From: Roseibium sp. | GTDB lineage: Bacteria > Pseudomonadota > Alphaproteobacteria > Rhizobiales > Stappiaceae | Direction: 5' to 3' | Length of the DNA stretch: 64,000 nt | NCBI GenBank assembly: GCA_017643925.1 | Contig: JAEPML010000008.1 | Coordinates: 124,001 to 188,000 of the forward strand | In this document: piece by piece, positions 34,074-42,068 of the stretch | How positions within the stretch are numbered: position 1 is the stretch's first letter | Layout: every line of letters begins with the position of its first letter | The notes under the pieces: generated by a model | Databases searched by the model: none | What the model saw: the letters and a program-made list of their open reading frames with translations, nothing else | Told to the model about the DNA's origin: nothing | Translations under genes and position numbers: made by a program

Positions 34074-34970
34074 ATGAAACACCTTCAGACCCTCAAATTG
34101 ATCGAAGCCGTTTCGAAAATTGGCTCCATCCGGAAGGCCGCGGAGGACATGAACATCACATCTTCTGCGCTAAACCGGCGCATACAGAGTTTCGAAGAGG
34201 AATTTGGCGCTCCCATCTTCGAACGCCTGCCACGTGGTGTGAGACTTAATCCGGCAGGAGAATTGTTGGTTCAACACATTCGAGGGTTGGTCGCGGACCT
34301 TGATCGCGTGCGCAGCCAGGTTGCCGATCTGTCCGGACTGAGGCGCGGTCATGTCAGTATTGCCTGCTCGCAGGCACTGCAGCCCTATTTCATGCCGGCA
34401 CAGATCGCTGACTATCGAGCTGAACATCCAGGTGTGTCCTTTTCCGTTCAGGTGCGCGATCGCGAGGCGGCCGAAGAAGATCTGCGTGCCTATCAGAGCG
34501 ACCTGGCGCTTGTCTTCGAACCGGTTCATCTGGGCGACTTTGATGTCCTGCTTTCCGTGGAACAACCGGTTTTCGCCGTGATGGCGAAAGATCATCCTCT
34601 CGTCGGGAAGGAAACACTGCGGCTTCGCGATTGCCTCGGTTTTCCGCATGTCGTGCCGCCGAAGAGGATCGGGATCCGTTATCTGCTCGACATGGCAGTC
34701 AGCCACATGTCGCAAAAACTTGAGCCGATCGCGGAAGCCGACTCGTTTGAATTCATGCGCCACTATGTGCAGCAGGAACATGCGGTCGGATTCCAGTTTC
34801 CAATCGGTCTTAACCTGACTGGGGACGATCGACTGGTTTTTCGAGCTCTGCCCAAGAGCGACGTCGCTTATGGTAATCTCACGCTGATGCAGATGAAGGG
34901 AAGAACGCTCTCCGTCGCATCCGCCCGTTTCGCAAACCAGTTGGCCGTAGCCCTCAACTCGAAAACATGA
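34074..34970 (+). CDS. LysR-family transcriptional regulator
   Basis: A 298-residue LysR-type regulator. The N-terminal HTH is at residues 5-62 (GSIRKAAEDMNITSSALNRRIQSFEEEFGAPIFERL), and the substrate-binding-protein-like effector domain covers about 90-295. It is divergent from the truncated binding-protein gene, which was presumably its main target. The gene itself looks intact. It converges on the 35.0-36.1 kb gene with 53 bp between. Confidence 0.88.
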   Translation: MKHLQTLKLIEAVSKIGSIRKAAEDMNITSSALNRRIQSFEEEFGAPIFERLPRGVRLNPAGELLVQHIRGLVADLDRVRSQVADLSGLRRGHVSIACSQALQPYFMPAQIADYRAEHPGVSFSVQVRDREAAEEDLRAYQSDLALVFEPVHLGDFDVLLSVEQPVFAVMAKDHPLVGKETLRLRDCLGFPHVVPPKRIGIRYLLDMAVSHMSQKLEPIAEADSFEFMRHYVQQEHAVGFQFPIGLNLTGDDRLVFRALPKSDVAYGNLTLMQMKGRTLSVASARFANQLAVALNSKT

Positions 34971-35023
34971 ATGGAAAGAATGCTGTCCCTGCCGCAAAGG
35001 GTTGTTCCCGAAAACACCTCAGC

Positions 35024-36133
35024 TCAATGCGTCTTTGTTTGTTGTGCCTTGGCTTGGGTCACATAGATCGAAGCCGACAGTCGGGTTGCCCCGTTCAGGG
35101 TTTTGGCGCTCTTGAGAAGGGCTTCCATCGGCGTTAGCAAGGACCAGTCCTGGCGCGCCGAAAACTGGCGCGCGATGAGCGGGGCAAGCGCTGGGTTACG
35201 GGGCAGGAGATCGCCCAAAGACCGGGCAATGGCGTTGCGAACCTGCGTGCGACCGACACCGTTGTGTATGGCCATGGCTTCAACGATGCTTTCGGCCTTG
35301 GTGATTGAAAGCGCTGTATCTGACAGAAAGTGATGATCAAGCAGTTTGACACCTGCAACGCCCTCGAGTTCCACGAGCGCGGTCGCAAGTGCCCCGAGGT
35401 TTGGTGATCCGTCCATGGTCTTTTGGATCGTGACCTGTTTCCGGATATAGGAACGGGCTTCGTCTGTTCCTTTCAACCCCAGCAGCAGCAGGTTAATTGG
35501 TCGATAGTTGAACTCCCGAACGTTGTTCAGGCTTCCTATCAGCACCTCTTCCGACAGGCGCACGTTAATGTCGCGCAGCAATCCATAGGGAACCCGGTCG
35601 ATTTCCTGCAGGGCCAGTCTTCGGATCGTAGCATTCGAATGGTCTTGAAGCAGTGCAAAAAAGGCGAACCTGTCCGGATGAAACGCCGTGGTTGCCCAGC
35701 TCGAAGCACGGTTGCGTATGGTTTTTATTACCTGCCGGTTGGTCGCGCCGACATAGGCGATACGTTGCCAGTTGCCGACCCGTGTGAGCGCAAACACAAC
35801 ACCATCTTCCTGGTTTCTTGCAAGAGTGCGTCGCGAGACGCTGTCGACCAGAAAGGGGATGGTGTTTGCACCAGGGTCTCCCCGGATCACCTCGGTGGTC
35901 TTGTAGCTGAATGGATTGTCAGGGTCAGGCCTGGCGACGACTACGGTGTCACCATGCAGCATCCAGTCGACGAGAGTTTTGCTGGGCTTGTGGTTGTGAA
36001 ATGAACACGCCTTCGCTTCAAGCGGCAGAAGCCCGGCGGCAACCAACAGGGCCATTGATCCGACCTTCAACCTGCCGGTCAAACCGGAAAACAGTCTGGC
36101 AGATGCGTTTCGGCCACCCGATTTGCAGACCAC
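35024..36133 (-). CDS. exported protein of unknown function
   Basis: A 369-residue protein I do not recognise. It has a hydrophobic signal segment at residues 24-41 (VGSMALLVAAGLLPLEAKA), and the mature protein would begin with CSFHNHKP, so it may be a periplasmic or metal-binding protein. Residues 60-140 contain HGDTVVVARPDPDNPF and DGVVFALTRVGNWQRIAYVG; residues 165-340 are helical and could be HEAT-like repeats (NATIRRLALQEIDRVP). Start GTG 36133 is used; an ATG inside the signal (residue 27) is unlikely. It stands between the LysR gene and the exopolysaccharide locus, transcribed away from the latter. Confidence 0.55.
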   Translation of the reverse strand: MVCKSGGRNASARLFSGLTGRLKVGSMALLVAAGLLPLEAKACSFHNHKPSKTLVDWMLHGDTVVVARPDPDNPFSYKTTEVIRGDPGANTIPFLVDSVSRRTLARNQEDGVVFALTRVGNWQRIAYVGATNRQVIKTIRNRASSWATTAFHPDRFAFFALLQDHSNATIRRLALQEIDRVPYGLLRDINVRLSEEVLIGSLNNVREFNYRPINLLLLGLKGTDEARSYIRKQVTIQKTMDGSPNLGALATALVELEGVAGVKLLDHHFLSDTALSITKAESIVEAMAIHNGVGRTQVRNAIARSLGDLLPRNPALAPLIARQFSARQDWSLLTPMEALLKSAKTLNGATRLSASIYVTQAKAQQTKTH

Positions 36134-36386
36134 TCAAAGATCCTCCTCGGGAAAGGATACTCCGGGTCAGGCCCGCGCCCAACCGGTTTCAAGGTAAAAC
36201 CGGAACAGAATTGAATCCGCCAGGAATGGCAATTGCTTGTCGATGTCTGCCGTTTCTCCGGTTTCTGCGCTGTACTGGTAATGTTGAAATCGTTCGCCGC
36301 GCTAAGTCCAACTGCCATTTTGTTCGTTGTTTAAATTTCGAAACTCAGCTTCCCAATTCCGGAAACGCGTCTGCCAAAATGCAATC

Positions 36387-36412
36387 AAAAAAAAAGGCGG
36401 ATGTTCCCGCCC
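36387..36412 (-). terminator. orphan leftward intrinsic terminator
   Basis: Read on the minus strand, GGCGGG-AACA-TCCGCC (a 6-bp stem counting one G-U pair, with a 4-nt loop) is followed by nine T. No annotated leftward gene lies directly upstream of it, so it may end a small RNA starting between here and 36530. Confidence 0.6.
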
Positions 36413-36464
36413 TTCCTAAGCGGTTGATTTGTAGAAGATATTAACCTCCTCAATTTTGTGTAAA

Positions 36465-36481
36465 TTGGCCCTCCACCTGCA
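36465..36481 (+). promoter_or_regulatory. sigma-54-type promoter of the RTX gene
   Basis: TTGGCCC-TCCAC-CTGCA has GG (36467-36468) and GC (36479-36480) exactly 12 bp apart and differs from TTGGCAC-N5-TTGCA at two positions. The predicted start at about 36492 gives a 39-nt leader. Confidence 0.65.
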
Positions 36482-36530
36482 ACGCCTCCCCTGATCTGCG
36501 CTTTGGCGCGACAACAAAGGGAGAGTTCAG

Positions 36531-38426
36531 ATGGCAAGTTTGCCCGCAACACGTCCCATGATCGGGACCAATGACGATGATGTTCTAAACGGAACGGTTC
36601 ATTCCGATGTCATGTCGGGACGGTTCGGTGATGACTTCATGCAGGGTCACAACGGCAACGATGAAGTCTGGGGCGGTACCGGAGACGACACGCTCTACGG
36701 CAACAACGGCAATGACAAGCTCTACGGTTCAGGCGGTCCGAACCTGGTGCAGATGACCGCAATGGAAATTACGGGAGACTATCCCGTTTCCGTTGTCTTC
36801 GAAGGCGAGACAGCCGGGTACCGGAACACATTCGGATACTACAAGGTGGCCGAAGATGGCACGATTTACAATGTGGAATTCATCTGGCCGAACGCGTCCC
36901 TGCAGGGTAGTGGCGGCAACCTGATCCAGGGGCAGTCCCGGGAGTTTCTGGATGTGCAGTCAGGCGACAAGATCGCCTTCTTTATCGTGTCCAACGGCTA
37001 CAGTCGGAATAATGGCTACAGCGGCCTCGACCTGGACAATGGCACCCTGAAGTTCCTGAACTCCGATGGGTCTGACGCCACATTGAACAGCGACAGTCCG
37101 CGTCTTTATCACATCGCCCCGGACGGGACACAGACGCTCATCAAGTACGATCCCTATCACACCTCCGCCCACGGCGAGACCGTTGGTTTGAATCCGGACA
37201 ACATCCTCCACACGACAGGTGTTCTGAAAACCGATGCCGGCACGATCACGCTCGGCTTTGAAGACCTGTTCAACGGGGGGGACAGGGACTTTGACGACAG
37301 CGTCTTCACGGTCGACTTAGGCCTCACCAACGCGTTGCTCTTGAATGCGCATTATCAGCAGCAGCAGGGTGGCACGGATCCGGATCCTGGTAACGGTGGG
37401 CAACCCGTTGTTATCGAACGCACCGACAACGACATTCTCTATGGCGGGAATGGCGCAGACGAGCTTCATGGCCGTTCTGGAGATGACCAGCTTTACGGCA
37501 ACAATGGTCATGACTCCCTGCATGGTGGAAGTGGCAATGATACCCTATATGGCGGTTCCGGTAGTGACTCGCTTTACGGAAACTCCGGGAACGACACCCT
37601 CTATGGCGGCAGTTCAAATGATGATCTCAACGGCAATAATGGCGACGATAGTCTGTACGGTGAGGCCGGTAACGATACGCTGAACGGCGGGACCGGCAAT
37701 GACACTGTAGATGGTGGTAATGGCAACGACACTATTATCGGTGGCTCCGGCGACGACATCCTGACCGGTGGATACGGCGAAGACACCTTGAAGGGAGGTG
37801 CCGGCAATGACCAGCTGCGCGGCGGTCACAACAATGACAAGCTCTACGGTGGTCACGACGATGACATTTTCTACGGCGACGCAGGAAATGATCTCATCCA
37901 TGGCGGGCGCGGCAACGACACAGTCGACTATTCCGACTTTGATGTTGATCTGTCCATCATGCTTCACAACAAACGGGCCCACGGGCAGGAAATCGGCACC
38001 GACACGTTGAAGTTCATCGACAACATTGTTTCCGGTGGCGGCAACGATTTCCTCAAAGGTACATCCGGTGACAATGTCATTGACGGCGGAGCCGGCAATG
38101 ATGAAATCCGGTCTTTACGAGGAAATGACACACTCACGGGTGGTGATGGAGCGGATACCTTCGTCTTCAGAACCTATGATCTCGTCGGGATAGATGAAAT
38201 CACCGATTTCGACGTCGGAACCGATTTCCTCGATTTCAGTCACCTTGCTGGCTCGAATGACGACCAGACAATCCTATCGCGTCTGCAATCCCTGTCTGCA
38301 GATGGGGACACCACTCTCTCAGTCGACTGGAATGGCAACGGCTCCTACCAGGATGTCTGCACGTTGAACAATGTCGAGAACCAGACAGTTACGTCGTTGT
38401 TCGACAGCAACTGTTTCATCTTTTGA
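36531..38426 (+). CDS. RTX calcium-binding secreted protein with DUF4114-like domain
   Basis: A 631-residue acidic protein without an N-terminal signal, as usual for type I secretion. Residues 11-70 hold four to five nonapeptide repeats (GGTGDDTLYGNNGNDKLYG). Residues about 72-270 form a DUF4114-like domain ending DLFNGGDRDFDDSVFTV. About 17 GGxGxDxLx repeats follow (about 300-470 and 500-545), which fold into calcium-binding beta-rolls, and a C-terminal region ends in a short hydrophobic tail likely to be the secretion signal. No enzyme domain is visible; in particular there is no mannuronan C5-epimerase module, although AlgE-type epimerases carry similar repeats. At the head of an alginate-type locus, a matrix protein that binds calcium and polyuronate is the likely role. 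ATG 36531 follows AGGGAGAG. Confidence 0.85.
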   Translation: MASLPATRPMIGTNDDDVLNGTVHSDVMSGRFGDDFMQGHNGNDEVWGGTGDDTLYGNNGNDKLYGSGGPNLVQMTAMEITGDYPVSVVFEGETAGYRNTFGYYKVAEDGTIYNVEFIWPNASLQGSGGNLIQGQSREFLDVQSGDKIAFFIVSNGYSRNNGYSGLDLDNGTLKFLNSDGSDATLNSDSPRLYHIAPDGTQTLIKYDPYHTSAHGETVGLNPDNILHTTGVLKTDAGTITLGFEDLFNGGDRDFDDSVFTVDLGLTNALLLNAHYQQQQGGTDPDPGNGGQPVVIERTDNDILYGGNGADELHGRSGDDQLYGNNGHDSLHGGSGNDTLYGGSGSDSLYGNSGNDTLYGGSSNDDLNGNNGDDSLYGEAGNDTLNGGTGNDTVDGGNGNDTIIGGSGDDILTGGYGEDTLKGGAGNDQLRGGHNNDKLYGGHDDDIFYGDAGNDLIHGGRGNDTVDYSDFDVDLSIMLHNKRAHGQEIGTDTLKFIDNIVSGGGNDFLKGTSGDNVIDGGAGNDEIRSLRGNDTLTGGDGADTFVFRTYDLVGIDEITDFDVGTDFLDFSHLAGSNDDQTILSRLQSLSADGDTTLSVDWNGNGSYQDVCTLNNVENQTVTSLFDSNCFIF

Positions 38427-38434
38427 CCTGCCAG

Positions 38435-38470
38435 AACCGGATTGCGTTTTGCAAAACGCAGTCCGGTTCC
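38435..38470 (+). terminator. 36-nt near-perfect hairpin after the RTX gene
   Basis: GAACCGGA pairs with TCCGGTTC and the inner TGCGTTTTGCAAAACGCA is a perfect palindrome; the single T/G mismatch can pair as U-G in RNA. It starts 9 nt after the RTX stop. There is no T-run, so it is either a factor-dependent terminator, an mRNA 3' protector or, as DNA, a regulator site. Confidence 0.6.
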
Positions 38471-38634
38471 AGGGCTTCTTTCAATTCTCGAAACTTTGCA
38501 AAATCGGAAGAAACCAAAAGCTGTGATGGCCCGATCAACTTTCGATTTTGCAAAACTGTCCCGCCCCCCCAAATTCCATTTCGTAAAAAAAGATATTCCT
38601 TTCAATAACTTAATAAATATCTCCCTCTCCTACT

Positions 38635-40290
38635 ATGGCAAACATTAAAGGTGCCAATGCTTGGCATCTCCTTTGCGTAGGTCCTCTTGTCGACACACAA
38701 CGAGGACTCGTCTCTTTGGACATCATTCACGAAAGACCCAGCCAAAGGCTGCACTACCGGGTTAGGGCGCCGATGCGCGTTACGCTCGGTGAGCAGACCG
38801 TTGACGCTGTTGATTGGGGGCTTGGTGGATGCCGTGTCTCGGGTCTTTCCGGTGCCCATCCTACGGTCGGTTCAAGCCACACGCTCTTTTGCACGCTCCC
38901 CTTCCAGGGCTTCAACATCACGCTGAAAGCTGAAGCTGAAGTCGTGCGCCAGAATGAAGACACGAACGAACTCGCCTTCCGGTTCACGGAACTGGGTGAG
39001 CGTGAAACCTCACTCATGCAGCATTTCGTCGAGGACCTGGTCCGCGGCAAGATGACAGACGTTGCCGACACCATCGTCCGGATCGACACGCCCGTGACGC
39101 CGGTGCCGGTCAAGCCTGACCCCAATCCGGTGACGGACATTCCGGTGCGTCGCTGGCCGATAAAACAGATCCTGATGACGTGCTTCTATTTTGCGCTTGG
39201 CGCCCTCGTCTTTAGTTATGTCGGGGTCTATGCCTTCGCAACGCTGTTCCGGCTGGAAGTTCAATCTGCTGTCATCAGTGCACAAAGGGTTGAGATTTCA
39301 GCGCCCGTGACAGGTACTCTTGTGGACCTGCCGAAACGTGCCGGGATGACATTGTCTGCCGGTGGCATTCTGGCTGTCATGACAGATACCGGACACGACA
39401 CATCATTGATGCGTGCCCGTTCCGATCTTGCGGAAACCACAGCCCAGCTGGCCGAGACAAGTGTCTTGTTCCACGAAGAACAGAAGCGCGCAAAAGGTTA
39501 CGAACTGGTCGCGCGCAACAATGTGAGACAGGCGGAATCTCAACTGGAAGGACTTGAGCTAGCAAGGGACAACGCACTTTTGAAACTGGAGCGAGTCAAG
39601 GGACTGGCCGAGAAGGGTTTGGTGCGTGCGGACGATGTTGAAGCCGCCGAACTGGATGTAAAATCCGTTGTCTCCGATCTCGAACGCAAAAAAATCCACA
39701 TCAAGGAATTGAAGGAACTTATTCAAGGTGGCGACAGCATTCGACTGTTTACCGGTAATGCTTTTGCCGGTCGACTGGCTGAAATGGACGCCAGGGTCGC
39801 GCGCCTGACTGCCCTAAAGTCGCACTACGAGATCCAGGTTGAAGAACTCGCGAACAGGGACACACGCCAACTGGTCTTCGCGCCTTTTGATGGTCGCGTG
39901 GTCGAAACAGAAGCGGCCCCCGGCAACTCGCTCAAACAGGGTGATGCCTTGATGGTCTTTGAGGAAACGGGCGCTGAAAAGGTAACAGCTTTCCTGACAC
40001 AGGAAGAAGCAGCACAGGTCCGTATCGGGAGCCTGGCGCAGCTCTATCTTCCCGCTGAAGCTCGTTGGATTGAAGCTAAAGTCACCGTCATTGACAGGAC
40101 GGCAGGTTTCGTTGACGAGGTTACCGAAACACACCGTTTCAGGGCACCTGATGCGAGGTCCGCCAAAGTGACTCTGGTTGCCACAAGCGACCGGCTGCCG
40201 GCAAGCGGTGCACCCGTCACGGTCTATTTCAAGCGTTTCAGAAGCAATCTGGTTCTTCGAACCGCTCAGCAGATGCTGGAGGCGTTTTGA
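38635..40290 (+). CDS. Alg44-like PilZ / HlyD membrane protein
   Basis: A 551-residue protein with the Alg44 architecture. A cytoplasmic PilZ domain covers about residues 36-140 with the c-di-GMP motif R38-x3-R42; its second motif is D60-W-G-L-G-G65, in which the usual Ser of DxSxxG is Gly. One membrane helix follows at about 178-200, then a periplasmic HlyD/biotinyl-lipoyl-like region with a long coiled coil (about 260-390) and a barrel (VFAPFDGRVVETEAAPGNS). In Pseudomonas, Alg44 with Alg8 polymerises mannuronate on c-di-GMP binding. ATG 38635 lacks a ribosome site; TTG 38716, 9 nt after GAGGA, may be the true start and keeps the PilZ domain. Its stop overlaps the Alg8-like start. Confidence 0.85.
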   Translation: MANIKGANAWHLLCVGPLVDTQRGLVSLDIIHERPSQRLHYRVRAPMRVTLGEQTVDAVDWGLGGCRVSGLSGAHPTVGSSHTLFCTLPFQGFNITLKAEAEVVRQNEDTNELAFRFTELGERETSLMQHFVEDLVRGKMTDVADTIVRIDTPVTPVPVKPDPNPVTDIPVRRWPIKQILMTCFYFALGALVFSYVGVYAFATLFRLEVQSAVISAQRVEISAPVTGTLVDLPKRAGMTLSAGGILAVMTDTGHDTSLMRARSDLAETTAQLAETSVLFHEEQKRAKGYELVARNNVRQAESQLEGLELARDNALLKLERVKGLAEKGLVRADDVEAAELDVKSVVSDLERKKIHIKELKELIQGGDSIRLFTGNAFAGRLAEMDARVARLTALKSHYEIQVEELANRDTRQLVFAPFDGRVVETEAAPGNSLKQGDALMVFEETGAEKVTAFLTQEEAAQVRIGSLAQLYLPAEARWIEAKVTVIDRTAGFVDEVTETHRFRAPDARSAKVTLVATSDRLPASGAPVTVYFKRFRSNLVLRTAQQMLEAF

Positions 40291-41900
40291 TGCCGCAAGA
40301 GATCGCACCGGGTCCCTACACTGTTGATGAAATCACGCACCAACCCAGAGGTTGGGCAAAATGGACGCCCTTTGCCCTGTTTCAGATCACGCTTTATTTC
40401 GGTCTCTGTTTCATTGGCCTGACCACTTTCGAGAATGTTTTCTTTAATCCCGCAACGAAGGAAATCACCCTTGTTATCGGCTTGCTGGGACTCTGGCGGT
40501 ATGGCTGGTGGTTCACCCACGCAGTCAGGGCCTGGATTTATGGCCGTTTTGTCTATCCCTCCATGCGCGATGCCGGACGCAAGGTGTGGGAGGGCGGCTG
40601 GCGCCCTCGCCACCTCCACTTCATGATGACGACCTACAAGGAACATCGTGACATCACGGAGAAGGTCATACGCTCCATCTGTCGGGAAATCCGAGAGGCA
40701 GATGTTCCCGGTACGATATGGCTCGGTTCGGGGGACAAGTTCGATGAAGACCTGATCTCCGAACTGCTTCAACGCGAGTGGTCGGACCTGAATGTCACGC
40801 TACACGTCGTCCGGCAAAACCAACCCGGCAAACGGCTGGCAATTGGCCTGGTTTTGAGGGCCATGAGCCGGGGAGAAGTCGAGGATGACGACCTGATCAT
40901 CTTCATGGATGGCGACTTCATCCTGGCCAAGAACGCGGTTGGCGCCTGCTTGCCGCTTTTCAAACTCTATCCGGATCTGCAGGCTTGCACGACGGATGAA
41001 GAAGTGCTGTGTATTGGACCCAAATGGGTGGCGAATTGGCTGACCATGAGGTTTGCCCAACGTCGCCTGGCGATGCAGTCCCACTCCCTATCGGGTCGTG
41101 TACTGACACTTACAGGGCGGATGTCCGTGTTCCGGGCCAATCATCTCTTGAAGCTCAAGTTCATTAGGCTGCTGGAGGCTGATCACCTGGAACACTGGCT
41201 CTGGGGCAAGTTCCGGTTTCTGTCGGGGGACGACAAGAGCACCTGGTACTACATGCTCCAGTCAGGCTGCCGCATGCTCTATGTTCCGGACGCCATGGGA
41301 TACACGGTCGAAGTCATCGAAGGCTCCGGCATGGATCGCATGGTGCAGAACTTCCGCAGATGGTCGGGCAACATGCTGCGCAATGGCTCCCGCGCCCTGG
41401 CGCTTGGACCGCACAGAATGCCTTTTTTCATCTGGTGGTGCCTGCTTGATCAGCGGGTTTCCATGTGGACCATGCTGGTCAGCCCGGTATTGGCAGTCTG
41501 TACGTCGGTTCTGCACGACCCAGCCTATATCTTTGGTTACGTTGTGTTCATTTGCATAACCCGCATGCTGCTGTCGCTGTTCCTTTATGGCTACGCCCGG
41601 AAAGTGGACCTCAGCTATCCGTTCATTCTCTACTTCAACCAGCTCATCAATGCGTCCGTGAAGGTCTATTGCATCTTTCGGCTGTCAAAACAGCGCTGGT
41701 CAAATCGCGGCGACCAGAGGGCTGGTGAAGGTGACGGACTGATTGCGACGCTCCAGAACTGGATGGCGAGCTATCTGACAGCGCTCTACGTGACGATCCT
41801 GTTTGTCGGCGTCTGTTTAATGGCCGGCCTGATCGACCCTCCGAGCGGCCGCATGATTTCTCATGTTCTGGGTATCAGCGCTTCTGCGGGAGCAATGTAG
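40290..41900 (+). CDS. Alg8-like family 2 glycosyltransferase (polymannuronate synthase)
   Basis: A 536-residue inner-membrane processive glycosyltransferase. Two N-terminal helices (about 24-75) precede a GT-A domain with Asp207-x-Asp209 (IIFMDGDF), GDDKS and the acceptor region QNFRRWSGNMLRNGSRA from residue 353. Several C-terminal helices follow, and FRLSKQRWSNRGDQR closely resembles the Alg8 C-terminal part. It would use GDP-mannuronate made by AlgD (55.3 kb) to build the polymer at the membrane, activated by the upstream PilZ protein. TGATG overlap with that gene means tight coupling. Family length is about 490 residues, so it is slightly long. Confidence 0.9.
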   Translation: MPQEIAPGPYTVDEITHQPRGWAKWTPFALFQITLYFGLCFIGLTTFENVFFNPATKEITLVIGLLGLWRYGWWFTHAVRAWIYGRFVYPSMRDAGRKVWEGGWRPRHLHFMMTTYKEHRDITEKVIRSICREIREADVPGTIWLGSGDKFDEDLISELLQREWSDLNVTLHVVRQNQPGKRLAIGLVLRAMSRGEVEDDDLIIFMDGDFILAKNAVGACLPLFKLYPDLQACTTDEEVLCIGPKWVANWLTMRFAQRRLAMQSHSLSGRVLTLTGRMSVFRANHLLKLKFIRLLEADHLEHWLWGKFRFLSGDDKSTWYYMLQSGCRMLYVPDAMGYTVEVIEGSGMDRMVQNFRRWSGNMLRNGSRALALGPHRMPFFIWWCLLDQRVSMWTMLVSPVLAVCTSVLHDPAYIFGYVVFICITRMLLSLFLYGYARKVDLSYPFILYFNQLINASVKVYCIFRLSKQRWSNRGDQRAGEGDGLIATLQNWMASYLTALYVTILFVGVCLMAGLIDPPSGRMISHVLGISASAGAM

Positions 41901-41910
41901 CTCTGTTCCC

Positions 41911-41930
41911 AAAATGCGAACACGCATTTT
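41911..41930. repeat. 20-bp inverted repeat after the Alg8-like gene
   Basis: AAAATGCG-AACA-CGCATTTT is a perfect inverted repeat with 8-bp arms, 11 bp after the stop. It may be an mRNA hairpin or a protein site; it shares the TGC/GCA plus A-tract style of other gaps in this locus. Confidence 0.5.
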
Positions 41931-42016
41931 CCGTTTTCGGAAGAGGCCCCGTTCCCCAATTTGCAACGAATTCCCCAAGATGCTGTTTTAAATAAGTAAT
42001 TTGGCTCCGTAACGAG

Positions 42017-42033
42017 TTGGCCCGGGACTTGTT
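42017..42033 (+). promoter_or_regulatory. sigma-54-type promoter before the SGNH gene
   Basis: TTGGCCC-GGGAC-TTGTT has GG (42019-42020) and the -12 element GT (42031-42032) 12 bp apart; the usual GC is GT. The predicted start near 42044 leaves a 25-nt leader. Confidence 0.5.
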
Positions 42034-42068
42034 TGTGTATTTGCAGCAACTCAACCAGGGGCTTTCAG

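Larger units (their letters stand above)
36134..36530. other. intergenic control region of the exopolysaccharide locus
   Basis: A 397-bp gap without a supported gene. It holds a leftward intrinsic terminator and a sigma-54-type promoter (separate entries), and the 11-mer AAATTTCGAAA at 36333-36343, which recurs in the algD control region. Confidence 0.65.

Noticed and set aside
37430..37930. Tandem repeated DNA that could be taken for a CRISPR-like or satellite array
   Set aside because: The 27-bp periodicity is exactly the nonapeptide RTX repeat of the sense protein, with variable codons and no spacer structure.
36531..38426. RTX protein as an AlgE-type mannuronan C5-epimerase
   Set aside because: It has the calcium-binding repeats but no parallel beta-helix epimerase module or its catalytic motif; the middle domain resembles DUF4114.
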